The notes beneath the pieces are model-generated. The model did not search any database and had not been told where the DNA came from. It saw nothing but the letters and a program-made list of their open reading frames with translations. Shown here piece after piece: positions 18,489-26,660 of a DNA stretch of 64,000 bases (positions are counted from its first letter, which is position 1; each line of letters opens with the position of its first letter). The translations under genes were made by a program, and so were the position numbers. This DNA comes from CAIWHR01 sp963830485 (GTDB lineage: Bacteria; Pseudomonadota; Gammaproteobacteria; Burkholderiales; Casimicrobiaceae), in contig CAWHNE010000015.1 of assembly GCA_963830485.1 (NCBI GenBank), positions 124,001 to 188,000 of the forward strand, in the 5' to 3' direction.

Positions 18489-18959
18489 ATGACCGTCCGC
18501 GTCCAGACCGCCGATTTCGACGTCGCGCGCGAGCTCGCAGCGCTGCGTGCCGGCGATCCCAAGGTCGGCGCGGTGGCCGCGTTCATCGGCACCGTGCGCG
18601 ACGTCAACGACGGCGGCACGGTCGCCGCGCTGTCGCTCGAGCACTATCCGGGAATGACGGAGAAGGCGCTCACGGCGATCGTCGACGAGGCGAAGGCACG
18701 TTGGGACATCGTCGATGCGCTCGTTGTCCACCGCGTCGGAGCACTCGCGCCCGCCGACCAGATCGTGCTCGTCGGCGTGACGAGCGCGCATCGCGGCCAA
18801 GCGTTCGCGGCGTGCGAATTCATCATGGACTATCTCAAGACGCGCGCGCCGTTCTGGAAGAAGGAGACCACCCCGGACGGAACGCACTGGGTCGACGCGC
18901 GCGCGAGCGACGACGACGCAGCGGCGCGGTGGCAGGCCGCTGCGGAACCGGGCGCATGA
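18489..18959 (+). CDS. moaE: Molybdopterin synthase catalytic subunit MoaE
   Basis: 156 residues; converts precursor Z (cPMP) to molybdopterin using sulfur from MoaD. Conserved features: FIGTVRDVNDG near residue 37, LEHYPGM near 54, HRVGALAPAD near 80, a SAHRGQAFAACEFIMDYLK segment near 98, and FWKKE with the catalytic lysine near 121. The ATG at 18489 is the normal start; the upstream in-frame extension overlaps moaD and is rejected. Confidence 0.93.
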   Translation: MTVRVQTADFDVARELAALRAGDPKVGAVAAFIGTVRDVNDGGTVAALSLEHYPGMTEKALTAIVDEAKARWDIVDALVVHRVGALAPADQIVLVGVTSAHRGQAFAACEFIMDYLKTRAPFWKKETTPDGTHWVDARASDDDAAARWQAAAEPGA

Positions 18960-19085
18960 GCGCCGCCGGGCCGCCCCAAGGCGCGAATTGCTCCCCCTCT
19001 GGGGGCAGCGCAGCGGCGACAGCCGCAAGCGTGGGGGCGCAACCATGAACGCGCCGGTGCACTGCGCGTCACCAGTGCACCGCGC
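18960..19085. repeat. GC-rich intergenic repeat (Burkholderiales-type)
   Basis: The stretch includes GCCGCCCCAAGGCGCGAATT followed by a C-run/G-run hairpin (TCCCCCTCTGGGGGCA) and a phased GCAGCGGCGACAGCCGC segment. I recognise this as the kind of dispersed intergenic repeat common in Burkholderiales. It fills the gap between moaE and the kinase gene, with no coding potential. Confidence 0.5.
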
Positions 19086-20006
19086 GTGAGCGCGCGTCGG
19101 ACGGCTCTCATCGCCGTCGACTGGGGGACGACCTCGGCTCGCGCCTATCGCCTCGATGACCGCGGCGAAGTCTGCGATGCTCGGGCGGCTCCCCTCGGCA
19201 TCCAGCAGGTGAAGGGCGGCTATCCCGACGCGCTCGCCGCGCTTCTCGGCGACTGGAGCTCCGACACCGCGCCGCGCCTCGCGTGCGGGATGATCGGCAG
19301 CCGTCAGGGCTGGATCGAGGCGCCCTACGTCGACTGCCCCGCACCCGTCGATGCGCTCGCGCGCGGCATCGTGCGCACGCAGGATGGCGCGCTCGCGATC
19401 GTGCCCGGGCTCGTGTGCCGCGGCATGGACGGGATGCCGGACGTGATGCGTGGCGAGGAGACGCAGATCGCGGGTGCGATTGCCAACGAGGCGGCACCCA
19501 CGCTCGCCATCCTCCCCGGCACGCACAGCAAGTGGGCGCTGGTGCACGGAGGCACGATCGTCGCGTTCACCACGCACATGACGGGCGAAGTGTTCGCGGT
19601 GCTCCACGAGCACAGCATCCTCGGCCGCATGCTCGCGCCGCCCGCGGACAGGTTCGCCCCGGAGCCCTTCGCGCAGGGCGTGCGCCGCGGCCTTGCCCGC
19701 AGCGGCGATCTCCTCCATCAGCTGTTCGGCGTCCGCACGCTTCCGCTGCGCGGTGAGCTTGCGCCGGAAGACGCGGGCGACTATCTCTCCGGCCTTCTGA
19801 TCGGCAGCGAAATCGCCGCGGGGCGCGCCTGGGCCTCGGCGCACGGCGCGCCGCTCGACTCGGTGCTGGTGATCGGCAGCCGGGTCTTGTACGATCGCTA
19901 CGCGGCCGCGCTGCGCGAAGCCGGGCTTGCGGCACGCGTGGCGCCGGAGGATGCAGCCGCGCGCGGGCTGTGGCGGATCGCGCGTGCGGCCGACGTCGTA
20001 CGGTAG
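19086..20006 (+). CDS. dgoK: 2-dehydro-3-deoxygalactonokinase (DgoK-like)
   Basis: 306 residues. Phosphorylates 2-keto-3-deoxygalactonate to the 6-phosphate in the De Ley-Doudoroff branch. The N-terminal phosphate-binding motif VDWGTTSARAYRLD (about residues 11-24), the CGMIGSRQGWIEAPY block near 62 and the LPGTHSKWALVHGG block near 142 are hallmarks of the family. The start is a GTG at 19086. A second sugar-acid kinase of a different fold follows 39 bp downstream, and no aldolase is nearby, so the pathway context is partial. Confidence 0.9.
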   Translation: MSARRTALIAVDWGTTSARAYRLDDRGEVCDARAAPLGIQQVKGGYPDALAALLGDWSSDTAPRLACGMIGSRQGWIEAPYVDCPAPVDALARGIVRTQDGALAIVPGLVCRGMDGMPDVMRGEETQIAGAIANEAAPTLAILPGTHSKWALVHGGTIVAFTTHMTGEVFAVLHEHSILGRMLAPPADRFAPEPFAQGVRRGLARSGDLLHQLFGVRTLPLRGELAPEDAGDYLSGLLIGSEIAAGRAWASAHGAPLDSVLVIGSRVLYDRYAAALREAGLAARVAPEDAAARGLWRIARAADVVR

Positions 20007-20045
20007 CGATTCGGCGAATCCCGCTGGCGCGCTAAACTCCTCCGC

Positions 20046-21011
20046 ATGACCTCACACAATCCCGGCCGGCCCGCGATCATCGCGCTCGGCGAGCCGATGA
20101 TCGAGTTCAATCAGGCACGCGCCGACGCGCCCGAATCGTATCTGCGCGGTTTCGGCGGCGATACATCGAACATGGCGATCGCGGCCGCGCGGCTCGCAGG
20201 CGACGCCGGACGCGTCGGCTACGTGACACGGGTCGGCGACGATGCATTCGGCCGGATGCTCTCGGAGCTGTGGCAGCGCGAGGGGGTGGACACGCGTGGC
20301 GTCACCGTCGATCCCGTCGCACCCACCGGTGTCTATTTCGTGACCCACGGCGCGCGCGGCCACGAGTTCTCGTATCTGCGCGCCGGATCGGCCGCCTCGC
20401 GGATGACGCCCGAGGCGTTGCCGCGCGAGGTCATCGCGGGCGCGGCGATCCTTCACGTATCGGGCATCAGCCAGGCGATCAGCGCGAGCGCCTGCGACAC
20501 CGTGTTCGCCGCGATCGAACTGGCCGAGGCGAGCGGCGCGCGCATTTCCTACGATCCCAATCTGCGGCCCAAGCTCTGGCCGCTCGCGCGGGCGCGCGCG
20601 GTGATCATGGCGACGATTGCGCAGTGCGACTGGTTCCTGCCGAGCCGGGACGAGGCGCGGACCTTGTCCGGCTACGACGACGCGGAAGCGATCATCGACT
20701 GGTGCCACGCGCTGGGCGCGCCGGTCGTTGCGCTGAAGTGCGGTCCCGAGGGCGTCGTCGTGTCCGACGGCCGCCGATCGGAGACGATTGCCGGCCATCG
20801 CGTGGAATGCGTCGACGCGACGGGTGCCGGCGACTGCTTCGATGGCGCCTTCGCGGCGCGCTCGCACGCTGGCGATTCGCCGTTCGATGCAGCGCGCTAC
20901 GCGAATGCCGCCGCGGCGCTCGCGACGACGGGATTCGGCGCCGTCGCGCCGCTGCCGCGCGACACGGCGGTCCGCGCGCTGCTCGCCGGCGGTGCGATGA
21001 CGTTGGCATAG
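20046..21011 (+). CDS. kdgK: PfkB-family 2-keto-3-deoxygluconate kinase
   Basis: 321-residue ribokinase-fold sugar kinase. The N-terminus (ALGEPMIEFNQ) and the substrate lid motif GGDTSNMAIAAARL (about residues 38-51) match KDG kinases. The C-terminal PfkB signature is DATGAGDCFDGAF near residue 257, with the catalytic Asp. It would phosphorylate 2-keto-3-deoxygluconate for Entner-Doudoroff cleavage. Same strand as dgoK and probably co-transcribed. Confidence 0.85.
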   Translation: MTSHNPGRPAIIALGEPMIEFNQARADAPESYLRGFGGDTSNMAIAAARLAGDAGRVGYVTRVGDDAFGRMLSELWQREGVDTRGVTVDPVAPTGVYFVTHGARGHEFSYLRAGSAASRMTPEALPREVIAGAAILHVSGISQAISASACDTVFAAIELAEASGARISYDPNLRPKLWPLARARAVIMATIAQCDWFLPSRDEARTLSGYDDAEAIIDWCHALGAPVVALKCGPEGVVVSDGRRSETIAGHRVECVDATGAGDCFDGAFAARSHAGDSPFDAARYANAAAALATTGFGAVAPLPRDTAVRALLAGGAMTLA

Positions 21012-21416
21012 AGCCGCCGCGACGTCGATGTGACTTTGCGCTGCAGCACGCCGGCTGCTCGCAAAATCAAGAGGATGCATCGTCGACATCACGCGAACCC
21101 TTGTGCACTGCCGTGGCGCACGCGTGTTGGGCCGAAGCGCGATCAAAATCGGTGTCGCCGTGTCGACGAAATCGCTGGCAATTGCGTGCGTGGAGGATAG
21201 AATCCGCGTCAGCGCCGCGGCGCCGAGCCTGATCTCAACGCAGCTCGCGCAGGCACTGCAGGATGATTGGGAGGGCAGCGCGGCGATCCCGCGCACGCCG
21301 CTCGTTCGCTCGGGAGGGCACGATGGCCGTTACACCCCTCGCAAAGACGAACCGTCACGCACCGGCCACCAAGTCGGCGCAGGAAGTCGCGCCGCCGAAG
21401 ACGGCGCGGCAGGCGC
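21012..21416. other. Gene-poor stretch with a possible displaced gene start
   Basis: About 400 bases without a supported gene. An ATG at 21323 opens MAVTPLAKTNRHAPATKSAQ, a basic N-terminus that could belong to the next small gene if one frame change is allowed near 21417. The first 300 bases show no coding signal that I trust. Confidence 0.35.
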
Positions 21417-21683
21417 GTGCCGAGAAAGGACGCGGATCTTACGCCGCTGGCGAAAGCGGTGTTGCATCTCGAAGCGGGCGAGTGGCGGGCCGCGCACGCG
21501 CTCGTGCAGAAGGACGCGACACCGCTTGGCTGCTGGGCGCACGGCCTCGTGCACCTGATCGAGGGCGATCTCGAGAACGCGAAGTACTGGTATCGGCGCG
21601 CGCGCCGCCCGCTGCCGCACGGAAACACAGCGGTCGCGGAGATCGCCGCGCTCAAGGCGATGGTGCGGCACGGGACGCAGTGA
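21417..21683 (+). CDS. Small conserved hypothetical protein (possibly missing its true N-terminus)
   Basis: 88 residues from a GTG at 21417. The sequence is well-formed: LTPLAKAVLHLEAGEWRAAH, then GCWAHGLVHLIEGDLENAKY and WYRRARRPLP, suggesting a helical TPR-like fold. Function unknown. The stop overlaps the GTG of the next gene (GTGA). The start is weak; a basic Ala/Lys/Pro-rich leader beginning at 21323 in another frame looks like a natural N-terminus, so a single-base indel near 21417 is possible. Confidence 0.55.
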   Translation: MPRKDADLTPLAKAVLHLEAGEWRAAHALVQKDATPLGCWAHGLVHLIEGDLENAKYWYRRARRPLPHGNTAVAEIAALKAMVRHGTQ

Positions 21684-22174
21684 GCGGCCTTCACGTCGGC
21701 GCCGCGCACGGAATTCAGCCCGAGATCGCCGTCGGGGCGGTTCCCGACGACGAGCGCGTCTGGGTGCCGCAGGCGCCGGACGTCTGGTTCCGGCCGCTGC
21801 TTCTCGACACGGTGCGCGGCGGCTGGTGCAACCTGCTGCGCGTGCGCAAGTCCGGCGTGCTGCACCGGCACCGGCACCCGATGGCGGTCACCGGCTACGT
21901 CATCAAAGGGCGCTGGAAGTACCTCGAGCACGACTGGATCGCGGAGACCGGCAGCTTCGTCTACGAGCCGCCGGGCGAGACCCACACGCTGACGGTGCTC
22001 GCCGACTGCCCGGAGATGATCACGTTCTTCTCGATCGCCGGCGCGATGATCTACCTCGACGACGCCGACCGCGCGATCGGCTACGAGGACGTCTTCACGA
22101 AGCTCGAGATGTGCCGTCGGCACTACGCGGCTGTCGGTCTCGGCGCGCACTTCGTCGACGCGTTCGTGCGCTGA
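21680..22174 (+). CDS. Cupin dioxygenase, 2,4'-dihydroxyacetophenone dioxygenase family
   Basis: 164 residues. The cupin metal site is visible as GVLHRHRHPMAVTGYVIKG (His ligands, about residues 58-76) and YEPPGETHTL near 96 (Glu and His). This pattern is typical of the DAD family, iron enzymes that cleave C-C bonds in hydroxyacetophenones, although most members have unknown substrates. It starts at a GTG overlapping the upstream stop; the long open frame before it is in shadow of the neighbouring genes. A HAD phosphatase follows 20 bp later. Confidence 0.78.
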   Translation: MSGLHVGAAHGIQPEIAVGAVPDDERVWVPQAPDVWFRPLLLDTVRGGWCNLLRVRKSGVLHRHRHPMAVTGYVIKGRWKYLEHDWIAETGSFVYEPPGETHTLTVLADCPEMITFFSIAGAMIYLDDADRAIGYEDVFTKLEMCRRHYAAVGLGAHFVDAFVR

Positions 22175-22194
22175 CGCAGGTCGCGCCGACGGCG

Positions 22195-22665
22195 ATGATC
22201 GAGCTCGCGATTCCGGGCTTCGGCCGGCTCGATCTTCACGATCTCGTCTGCGACTACAACGGCACGCTGGCTCTGGACGGTGTGCTGCCGCCGGAGGTCC
22301 GCGCACGTCTGACGCGATTGTCGGGACAGCTACGGCTCCACGTCGTGACCGCCGACACCTTCGGCACCGTGCGCGCCGAAATCGGCAATCTCGACTGCCG
22401 GCTCGTCGTGCTGCCGGCGGAGAATCAGGCCGAGGGCAAGCGCCGCTACGTCGAAGCGCTGGGCGCGCGACACGTCGTGGCGGTGGGCAACGGGCGCAAC
22501 GATCGGCTCATGCTCGCGGCGGTCGCGCTCGGCATCGGCGTCTGCGGCGGCGAGGGCCTCGCGGCAGAGGCGCTGCAGGCATCGACGATCCTCGCGCGCG
22601 ACGTGTGCGACGCACTCGACCTGCTCGCGAGCCCCGCCCGCTTGACCGCGACGTTGCGCAGCTGA
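22195..22665 (+). CDS. HAD-family phosphatase, soluble P-type-ATPase-like
   Basis: 156 residues. The first HAD motif is CDYNGTLALDG near residue 18 (nucleophile Asp, general acid Asn in place of the usual Asp), and the last is VGNGRNDRLML near 98 with GIGVCGGEG. No cap domain or membrane segment is present. This is the short soluble form resembling the phosphorylation domain of P-type ATPases. Substrate unknown. The Asn at the DxN position might lower phosphatase activity. Confidence 0.7.
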   Translation: MIELAIPGFGRLDLHDLVCDYNGTLALDGVLPPEVRARLTRLSGQLRLHVVTADTFGTVRAEIGNLDCRLVVLPAENQAEGKRRYVEALGARHVVAVGNGRNDRLMLAAVALGIGVCGGEGLAAEALQASTILARDVCDALDLLASPARLTATLRS

Positions 22666-22745
22666 GCGGAAAAGGCGCTTGCGGTCGCTGCCGCTGCCTC
22701 CTATATTGACGCGCGCCGCGACGTGACGCGCGGGAGGAGAGAAGA

Positions 22746-23141
22746 ATGCCCTGGAGCGGGATACTCGCGGTAGGCGGCGGCGCGGCCGCGGGCGCCTGGC
22801 TGCGGTGGGGACTGGGCGCGATGCTCAATCCGGTGTTTCCGACGCTGCCGCTCGGCACGCTCGCCGCCAATCTGGTGGGTGGCCTCCTCATGGGCATCGC
22901 GATGGAGCTGATGACGCGGCACGCGGTGATGTCGCCGGAGGCGCGGCTCCTCGTCACGACCGGTTTCCTCGGCGGGCTCACGACGTTTTCCGCGTTCTCG
23001 GCCGAAGTGGTCACGCTGCTGCTGCGGCGCGAGCACCTGTGGGGGGCGATCGCGATCGGGCTGCACGTCGCTGGCTCGATCGTGATGACAATCGCCGGAA
23101 TCGTGCTGGTCCGTGCGCTCTACGCTTGGGGGACGCCATGA
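22746..23141 (+). CDS. crcB: Fluoride channel CrcB/Fluc
   Basis: 131 residues with four transmembrane segments. GAWLRWGLG near residue 18, TLAANLVGGLLMG near 38 and GFLGGLTTFSAFSAE near 76 are the family signatures, including the phenylalanines that line the fluoride path. The protein works as an antiparallel dimer in the inner membrane to release fluoride. A GGAGGAG ribosome-binding site precedes the start. No fluoride riboswitch was seen upstream. A DUF190 gene follows about 100 bp later, a common pairing. Confidence 0.92.
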   Translation: MPWSGILAVGGGAAAGAWLRWGLGAMLNPVFPTLPLGTLAANLVGGLLMGIAMELMTRHAVMSPEARLLVTTGFLGGLTTFSAFSAEVVTLLLRREHLWGAIAIGLHVAGSIVMTIAGIVLVRALYAWGTP

Positions 23142-23244
23142 GCGAGCGGGGCGAAGCCAAGGCCCGAAGGGCGCGTCCGCGAGCGATTGCGGGAGACCGA
23201 CAACTCGGCATAGCGTTAAACAATACCGGTGCGGAGGTTGAGGC

Positions 23245-23568
23245 ATGAATGGCACGCTGTTGCGCTTCTATGTCCACGAGAACCGGCTGCACCGCCATGT
23301 CGCCCTCTACGAATGGCTGCTCGAGCAGGCAAAGAAGCAGGGGGTTCGCGGCGGATCGGCGTTTCGCGCGATCGCCGGCTTCGGGCGCCACGGCATCCTG
23401 CACGAGGAACATTTCTTCGAGCTCGCGGCCGCGATGACGGTCGTCGTCGAATTCCTGGTCACGGCCGAGGAGGCCGATCGGCTGATCGCGCTCGTTCGCG
23501 GCGAAGCGATCGGCATCTTCTACGCTCGTGTCTCCGCCGAATTTGGGACGATCGAAGGCGATCGCTGA
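23245..23568 (+). CDS. DUF190 domain protein
   Basis: 107 residues of the PII-like DUF190 family: LRFYVHENRLHRHVALYEWL at the start, GGSAFRAIAGFGRHG in the middle and the VEFLVTAEEADRLIALV strand-helix near residue 67. These proteins often sit next to crcB and are thought to regulate or assist it, although the mechanism is not established. The start at 23245 has a GGAGG ribosome-binding site a few bases upstream. Confidence 0.87.
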   Translation: MNGTLLRFYVHENRLHRHVALYEWLLEQAKKQGVRGGSAFRAIAGFGRHGILHEEHFFELAAAMTVVVEFLVTAEEADRLIALVRGEAIGIFYARVSAEFGTIEGDR

Positions 23569-23638
23569 AGCGCGATCCCAACGCCTGCTGCGCGCGGACT
23601 CGATACAATAGGAACCCGCAGACAAGGAGAGAGATTCG

Positions 23639-24613
23639 ATGCCGCACGCCATCCGCATCCACGCCCCCGGGGGTCCCGAGGTCATGCAGTGGGAAGAGGT
23701 CGCCGTCGGTGATCCCGGACCCGGCGAGGCGCGCGTGCGCCACACCGCCGTCGGCGTCAACTACCTCGACACCTATCATCGCAGCGGGCTCTATAAGGTC
23801 TCGCTCCCTTCCGGCATAGGCAGCGAGGCCGCAGGCGTGGTCGAGGCCGTCGGCAGCGGCGTCGACTGGGTGAAGCCCGGCGATCGCGTCGCCTACTGCG
23901 GCGGCGCGATCGGCTCGTACAGCGAGGTCCGGGTGATGCCGGCCGAGCGGCTCGTCAAGCTGCCCGACGGCATCCCCGAGCGCGTCGCCGCGACGCTGAT
24001 GCTGAAGGGCCTCACGGTCCAGTACCTGTTCCGCCAGACCTACCGGCTCAAGACCGGCGAGACGATCCTGTTCCATGCAGCTGCGGGCGGCGTGGGCCTG
24101 ATCGCATGCCAGTGGGCGCGCGCGCTCGGCGTCACGATGATCGGCACGGTCGGCTCCGACGAGAAGGCGGCGCTCGCGAAGGCCAACGGCTGCGCGCACA
24201 CGATCGTCTACACGCGCGAGAACTTCGTCGAGCGCTTGAAGGCACTGACCGGCGGCAAGGGCGTGCCGGTCGTCTACGATGGCGTCGGCAAGGACACGTT
24301 TCCCGGCTCGCTCGACTGCCTCTCGCCGCGCGGACTGTTCGTGAGCTACGGCAACGCCTCGGGGCCCGTGCCGCCGCTCGACATCCTGACCCTGACCGCC
24401 AAGGGTTCGCTCTATGTCACGCGGCCGACGCTCGTCACGTACACGACGACGCGCGAAGCCATCGCGGCGATGGCCAAGGAGCTGTTCGACCTCGTGCTCG
24501 CGGGCAAGATCGTGAGCGAGCCGCGGCAGACGTTCCCGCTCAAGGACGCCGCGGTCGCGCACCGCGCGCTCGAATCGCGCGCGACGACTGGCGCGACCGT
24601 CCTCATCCCCTAG
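23639..24613 (+). CDS. NADPH:quinone oxidoreductase (QorA-type)
   Basis: 324-residue medium-chain dehydrogenase without the structural zinc lobe. The NADPH-binding motif AAAGGVGLIACQWARALG lies near residue 145, preceded by the VQYLFRQTYRLKTGET region typical of quinone reductases. It reduces quinones, probably by one-electron transfer, in the cytoplasm. It has its own ribosome-binding site (AAGGAGAGAG) and stands alone, with GC-rich low-complexity DNA downstream. Confidence 0.88.
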   Translation: MPHAIRIHAPGGPEVMQWEEVAVGDPGPGEARVRHTAVGVNYLDTYHRSGLYKVSLPSGIGSEAAGVVEAVGSGVDWVKPGDRVAYCGGAIGSYSEVRVMPAERLVKLPDGIPERVAATLMLKGLTVQYLFRQTYRLKTGETILFHAAAGGVGLIACQWARALGVTMIGTVGSDEKAALAKANGCAHTIVYTRENFVERLKALTGGKGVPVVYDGVGKDTFPGSLDCLSPRGLFVSYGNASGPVPPLDILTLTAKGSLYVTRPTLVTYTTTREAIAAMAKELFDLVLAGKIVSEPRQTFPLKDAAVAHRALESRATTGATVLIP

Positions 24614-24952
24614 CGGCGCGAGCGGCGAGCCAGGGGAGCGCGCGAACGGCGAGCAGGGGCCCTGCGCCGCGAAGCGTCGCAGGGATGCGAGCCATCGGGA
24701 GCGCGTTCGGAGGCCGACGACTCGGCCCATCGAGTCTTGCTGCCCGTGCGGAGGCCGAACCGGGCGCGAAGCGCCGAGGGGGAGCGAGCGATCGCGAGTA
24801 GCGACGCGAGCCGGGAAGCAGGGGCCCCCGAGCGAAGCGAGAGGGGATGCGACCTGAGCGAGTCGGCGCAGCGAGGCCGACCACGCGGTTGTCGCGATGC
24901 ATGGCGGTGCGGAGGCCGAGGCCGCAAGCGGCCGACGGCTCGGCGCACCGAT
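24614..24952. repeat. Low-complexity GC-rich intergenic stretch with repeated CGGAGGCCGA
   Basis: 340 bases between two convergent genes. The word CGGAGGCCGA occurs three times (near 24705, 24756 and 24910) and GAGCGA/GCGAGC words recur throughout. All six frames give Arg/Ala/Gly-rich nonsense. No terminator with a T-run was found, although the repeats could fold into several hairpins. Confidence 0.5.
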
Positions 24953-26461
24953 TCAAGTTGATCGCGCGGAGGCCGCGGCGGCGTTCAGAAGGTCGCGCGC
25001 CACCGGCGCGAGCTCGGCGGCGGTCAGCCCCACCGGTCCGCGCCGCGCCGCGACGCATGCGTCCGCGGCGGCACCGTGCAGAGACACGGCGAGCCGCAGC
25101 GACATCGTCGGATCGATCTGCTGCGCGAGGAAGGCGCCCGCGAGTCCGGCGAGGACATCGCCGGTGCCCGCGCTGGCGAGCGCGGGGTTGGCGGTCGCGT
25201 TGATGTCCCAGTGCCCATCCGGGTACGCGAGCACGCTGCCAGCGCCCTTCAGCACCACCGAGGCGCGGAGCTTCTCGGCGATCGCCTGCGCCGCCGCGAT
25301 CCGGTCCGCCTGGATGTCGGCGACGGACTTCGCGAGCACGCGTCCTGCCTCGGCCGGATGCGGCGTGGCGAGCGTCGGCGCCCGCCGTGCGGCGACGGCT
25401 GCCGCCAGGTCGGGCCGCAGCGCGAGCAGCGTGAGTGCGTCGGCGTCGACGACGAGCGGGACAGGCTCCGCGATCGCCCGTGCGAGGAGATCGGCGGCGA
25501 CGTCGTCGGTGCCAAGCCCGGGGCCGCAGACGAGCGCATCGGCGCCGGCACCCAGCACGCGCGCGGCGGGGCGCAGCATCAGCTCGGGCTGCGCCCAGTC
25601 GACCGCCGGATGATCGGCTGCCGCGAAGCCTATCCAGACCTTGCCGGCGCCGACGTGCAGCGCCGCTCTGCCGGCGAGCAACGGCGCGCCGGCCATGCCG
25701 GCCGCGCCGCCGATGATGCCGAGCGTGCCGAACGTGCCCTTGTGCACGTTGCGCACGCTGCGGCGCAGGACGTCGGGCAGTGCGTCGGCGAGAACGGGCC
25801 AATCGAGGCGGTGGCCGCGCGCGGCTCCGCCGGATTCGCAGTCGATTCCGAGCGAATGCACCGAGACCGTTCCGCAGTAGTCGACGCCGTCGCCCATGAT
25901 GAGTCCGGGCTTGAGCGCGATAAACGTCGCAGTCGCATCGGCGCGGATCGCGGCGCCATACGCGATCCCCGTATCGGCATCGATGCCGGTGGGCACGTCG
26001 AGCGCGAGGGTCGGAACACCTGAGGCATTCGCGCGCGCGATCAGCGCGACGTAGTCGGGGGACAGCGCTCGTGTGAGGCCAATGCCGAACAGCCCGTCGA
26101 CGATCAGCCGGCCGTGGCCGTCGGAGGGCGCATCGGGTACCGTCTTGCCACCGTCCGCGACGTACGCGCAGTACGCGGCGTTGGCATCGGGAGGCATGCG
26201 CGAGGGATCGCTCCGGAACACCACGACCGGGTCAAAGTACCACTGGCGCAGCCAACGCGCGACGACGAACGCGTCGCCGCCGTTGTTGCCGGGGCCCGCG
26301 AGGATCGTGATCACGCCGGGGCGGTCGCCGGCCATGGCCCGGGCGACCTCGGCCGCGGCGAGACCCGCGCGTTCCATCAGCGGCTCGCCCCGAGCCGCCG
26401 CCTCGACCCGCCGCAGGTCGGCGGTGCGCATGACGGGCACGAGCGCCGGCGTTCCGGACAT
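24953..26461 (-). CDS. nnr: Bifunctional NAD(P)HX epimerase/dehydratase Nnr
   Basis: 502 residues. Repairs hydrated NADH and NADPH. The N-terminal epimerase domain has MERAGLAAAEVARAM and GPGNNGGDAFVVARWL (about residues 55-70). The C-terminal ADP-dependent dehydratase domain has VHKGTFGTLGIIGGA near 240, LATPHPAEAGRV near 380 and NPALASAGTGDVLAGL near 440 with the catalytic Asp. Full length compared with the E. coli enzyme. Convergent with the quinone reductase gene. Confidence 0.92.
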   Translation of the reverse strand: MSGTPALVPVMRTADLRRVEAAARGEPLMERAGLAAAEVARAMAGDRPGVITILAGPGNNGGDAFVVARWLRQWYFDPVVVFRSDPSRMPPDANAAYCAYVADGGKTVPDAPSDGHGRLIVDGLFGIGLTRALSPDYVALIARANASGVPTLALDVPTGIDADTGIAYGAAIRADATATFIALKPGLIMGDGVDYCGTVSVHSLGIDCESGGAARGHRLDWPVLADALPDVLRRSVRNVHKGTFGTLGIIGGAAGMAGAPLLAGRAALHVGAGKVWIGFAAADHPAVDWAQPELMLRPAARVLGAGADALVCGPGLGTDDVAADLLARAIAEPVPLVVDADALTLLALRPDLAAAVAARRAPTLATPHPAEAGRVLAKSVADIQADRIAAAQAIAEKLRASVVLKGAGSVLAYPDGHWDINATANPALASAGTGDVLAGLAGAFLAQQIDPTMSLRLAVSLHGAAADACVAARRGPVGLTAAELAPVARDLLNAAAASARST

Positions 26462-26660
26462 GCCTAGATTATAGGCTGCGGCCGGCCGCGCCTGCCCGCG
26501 GGGCGCGGGCGCGTGGACAACCGGGCCGCCGCGCCGCTACACTAGCGGACCGACTTCGCCCGTCAGCACTGCCTCGAGCAGTGCGCCGGGCGACCCGACC
26601 GATTCTCACCCGCGCACCGTATCCACCGCAGCTCTCGCGCTGCGCCACAGGAGGCGTTCC

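Noticed and set aside
22666..22745. Fluoride riboswitch before crcB
   Set aside because: The 80 bases upstream show none of the conserved riboswitch elements.
24614..25802. Minus-strand 399-codon Arg-rich frame overlapping nnr
   Set aside because: It is a shadow of nnr in a GC-rich genome; extreme Arg content and no conserved motifs.
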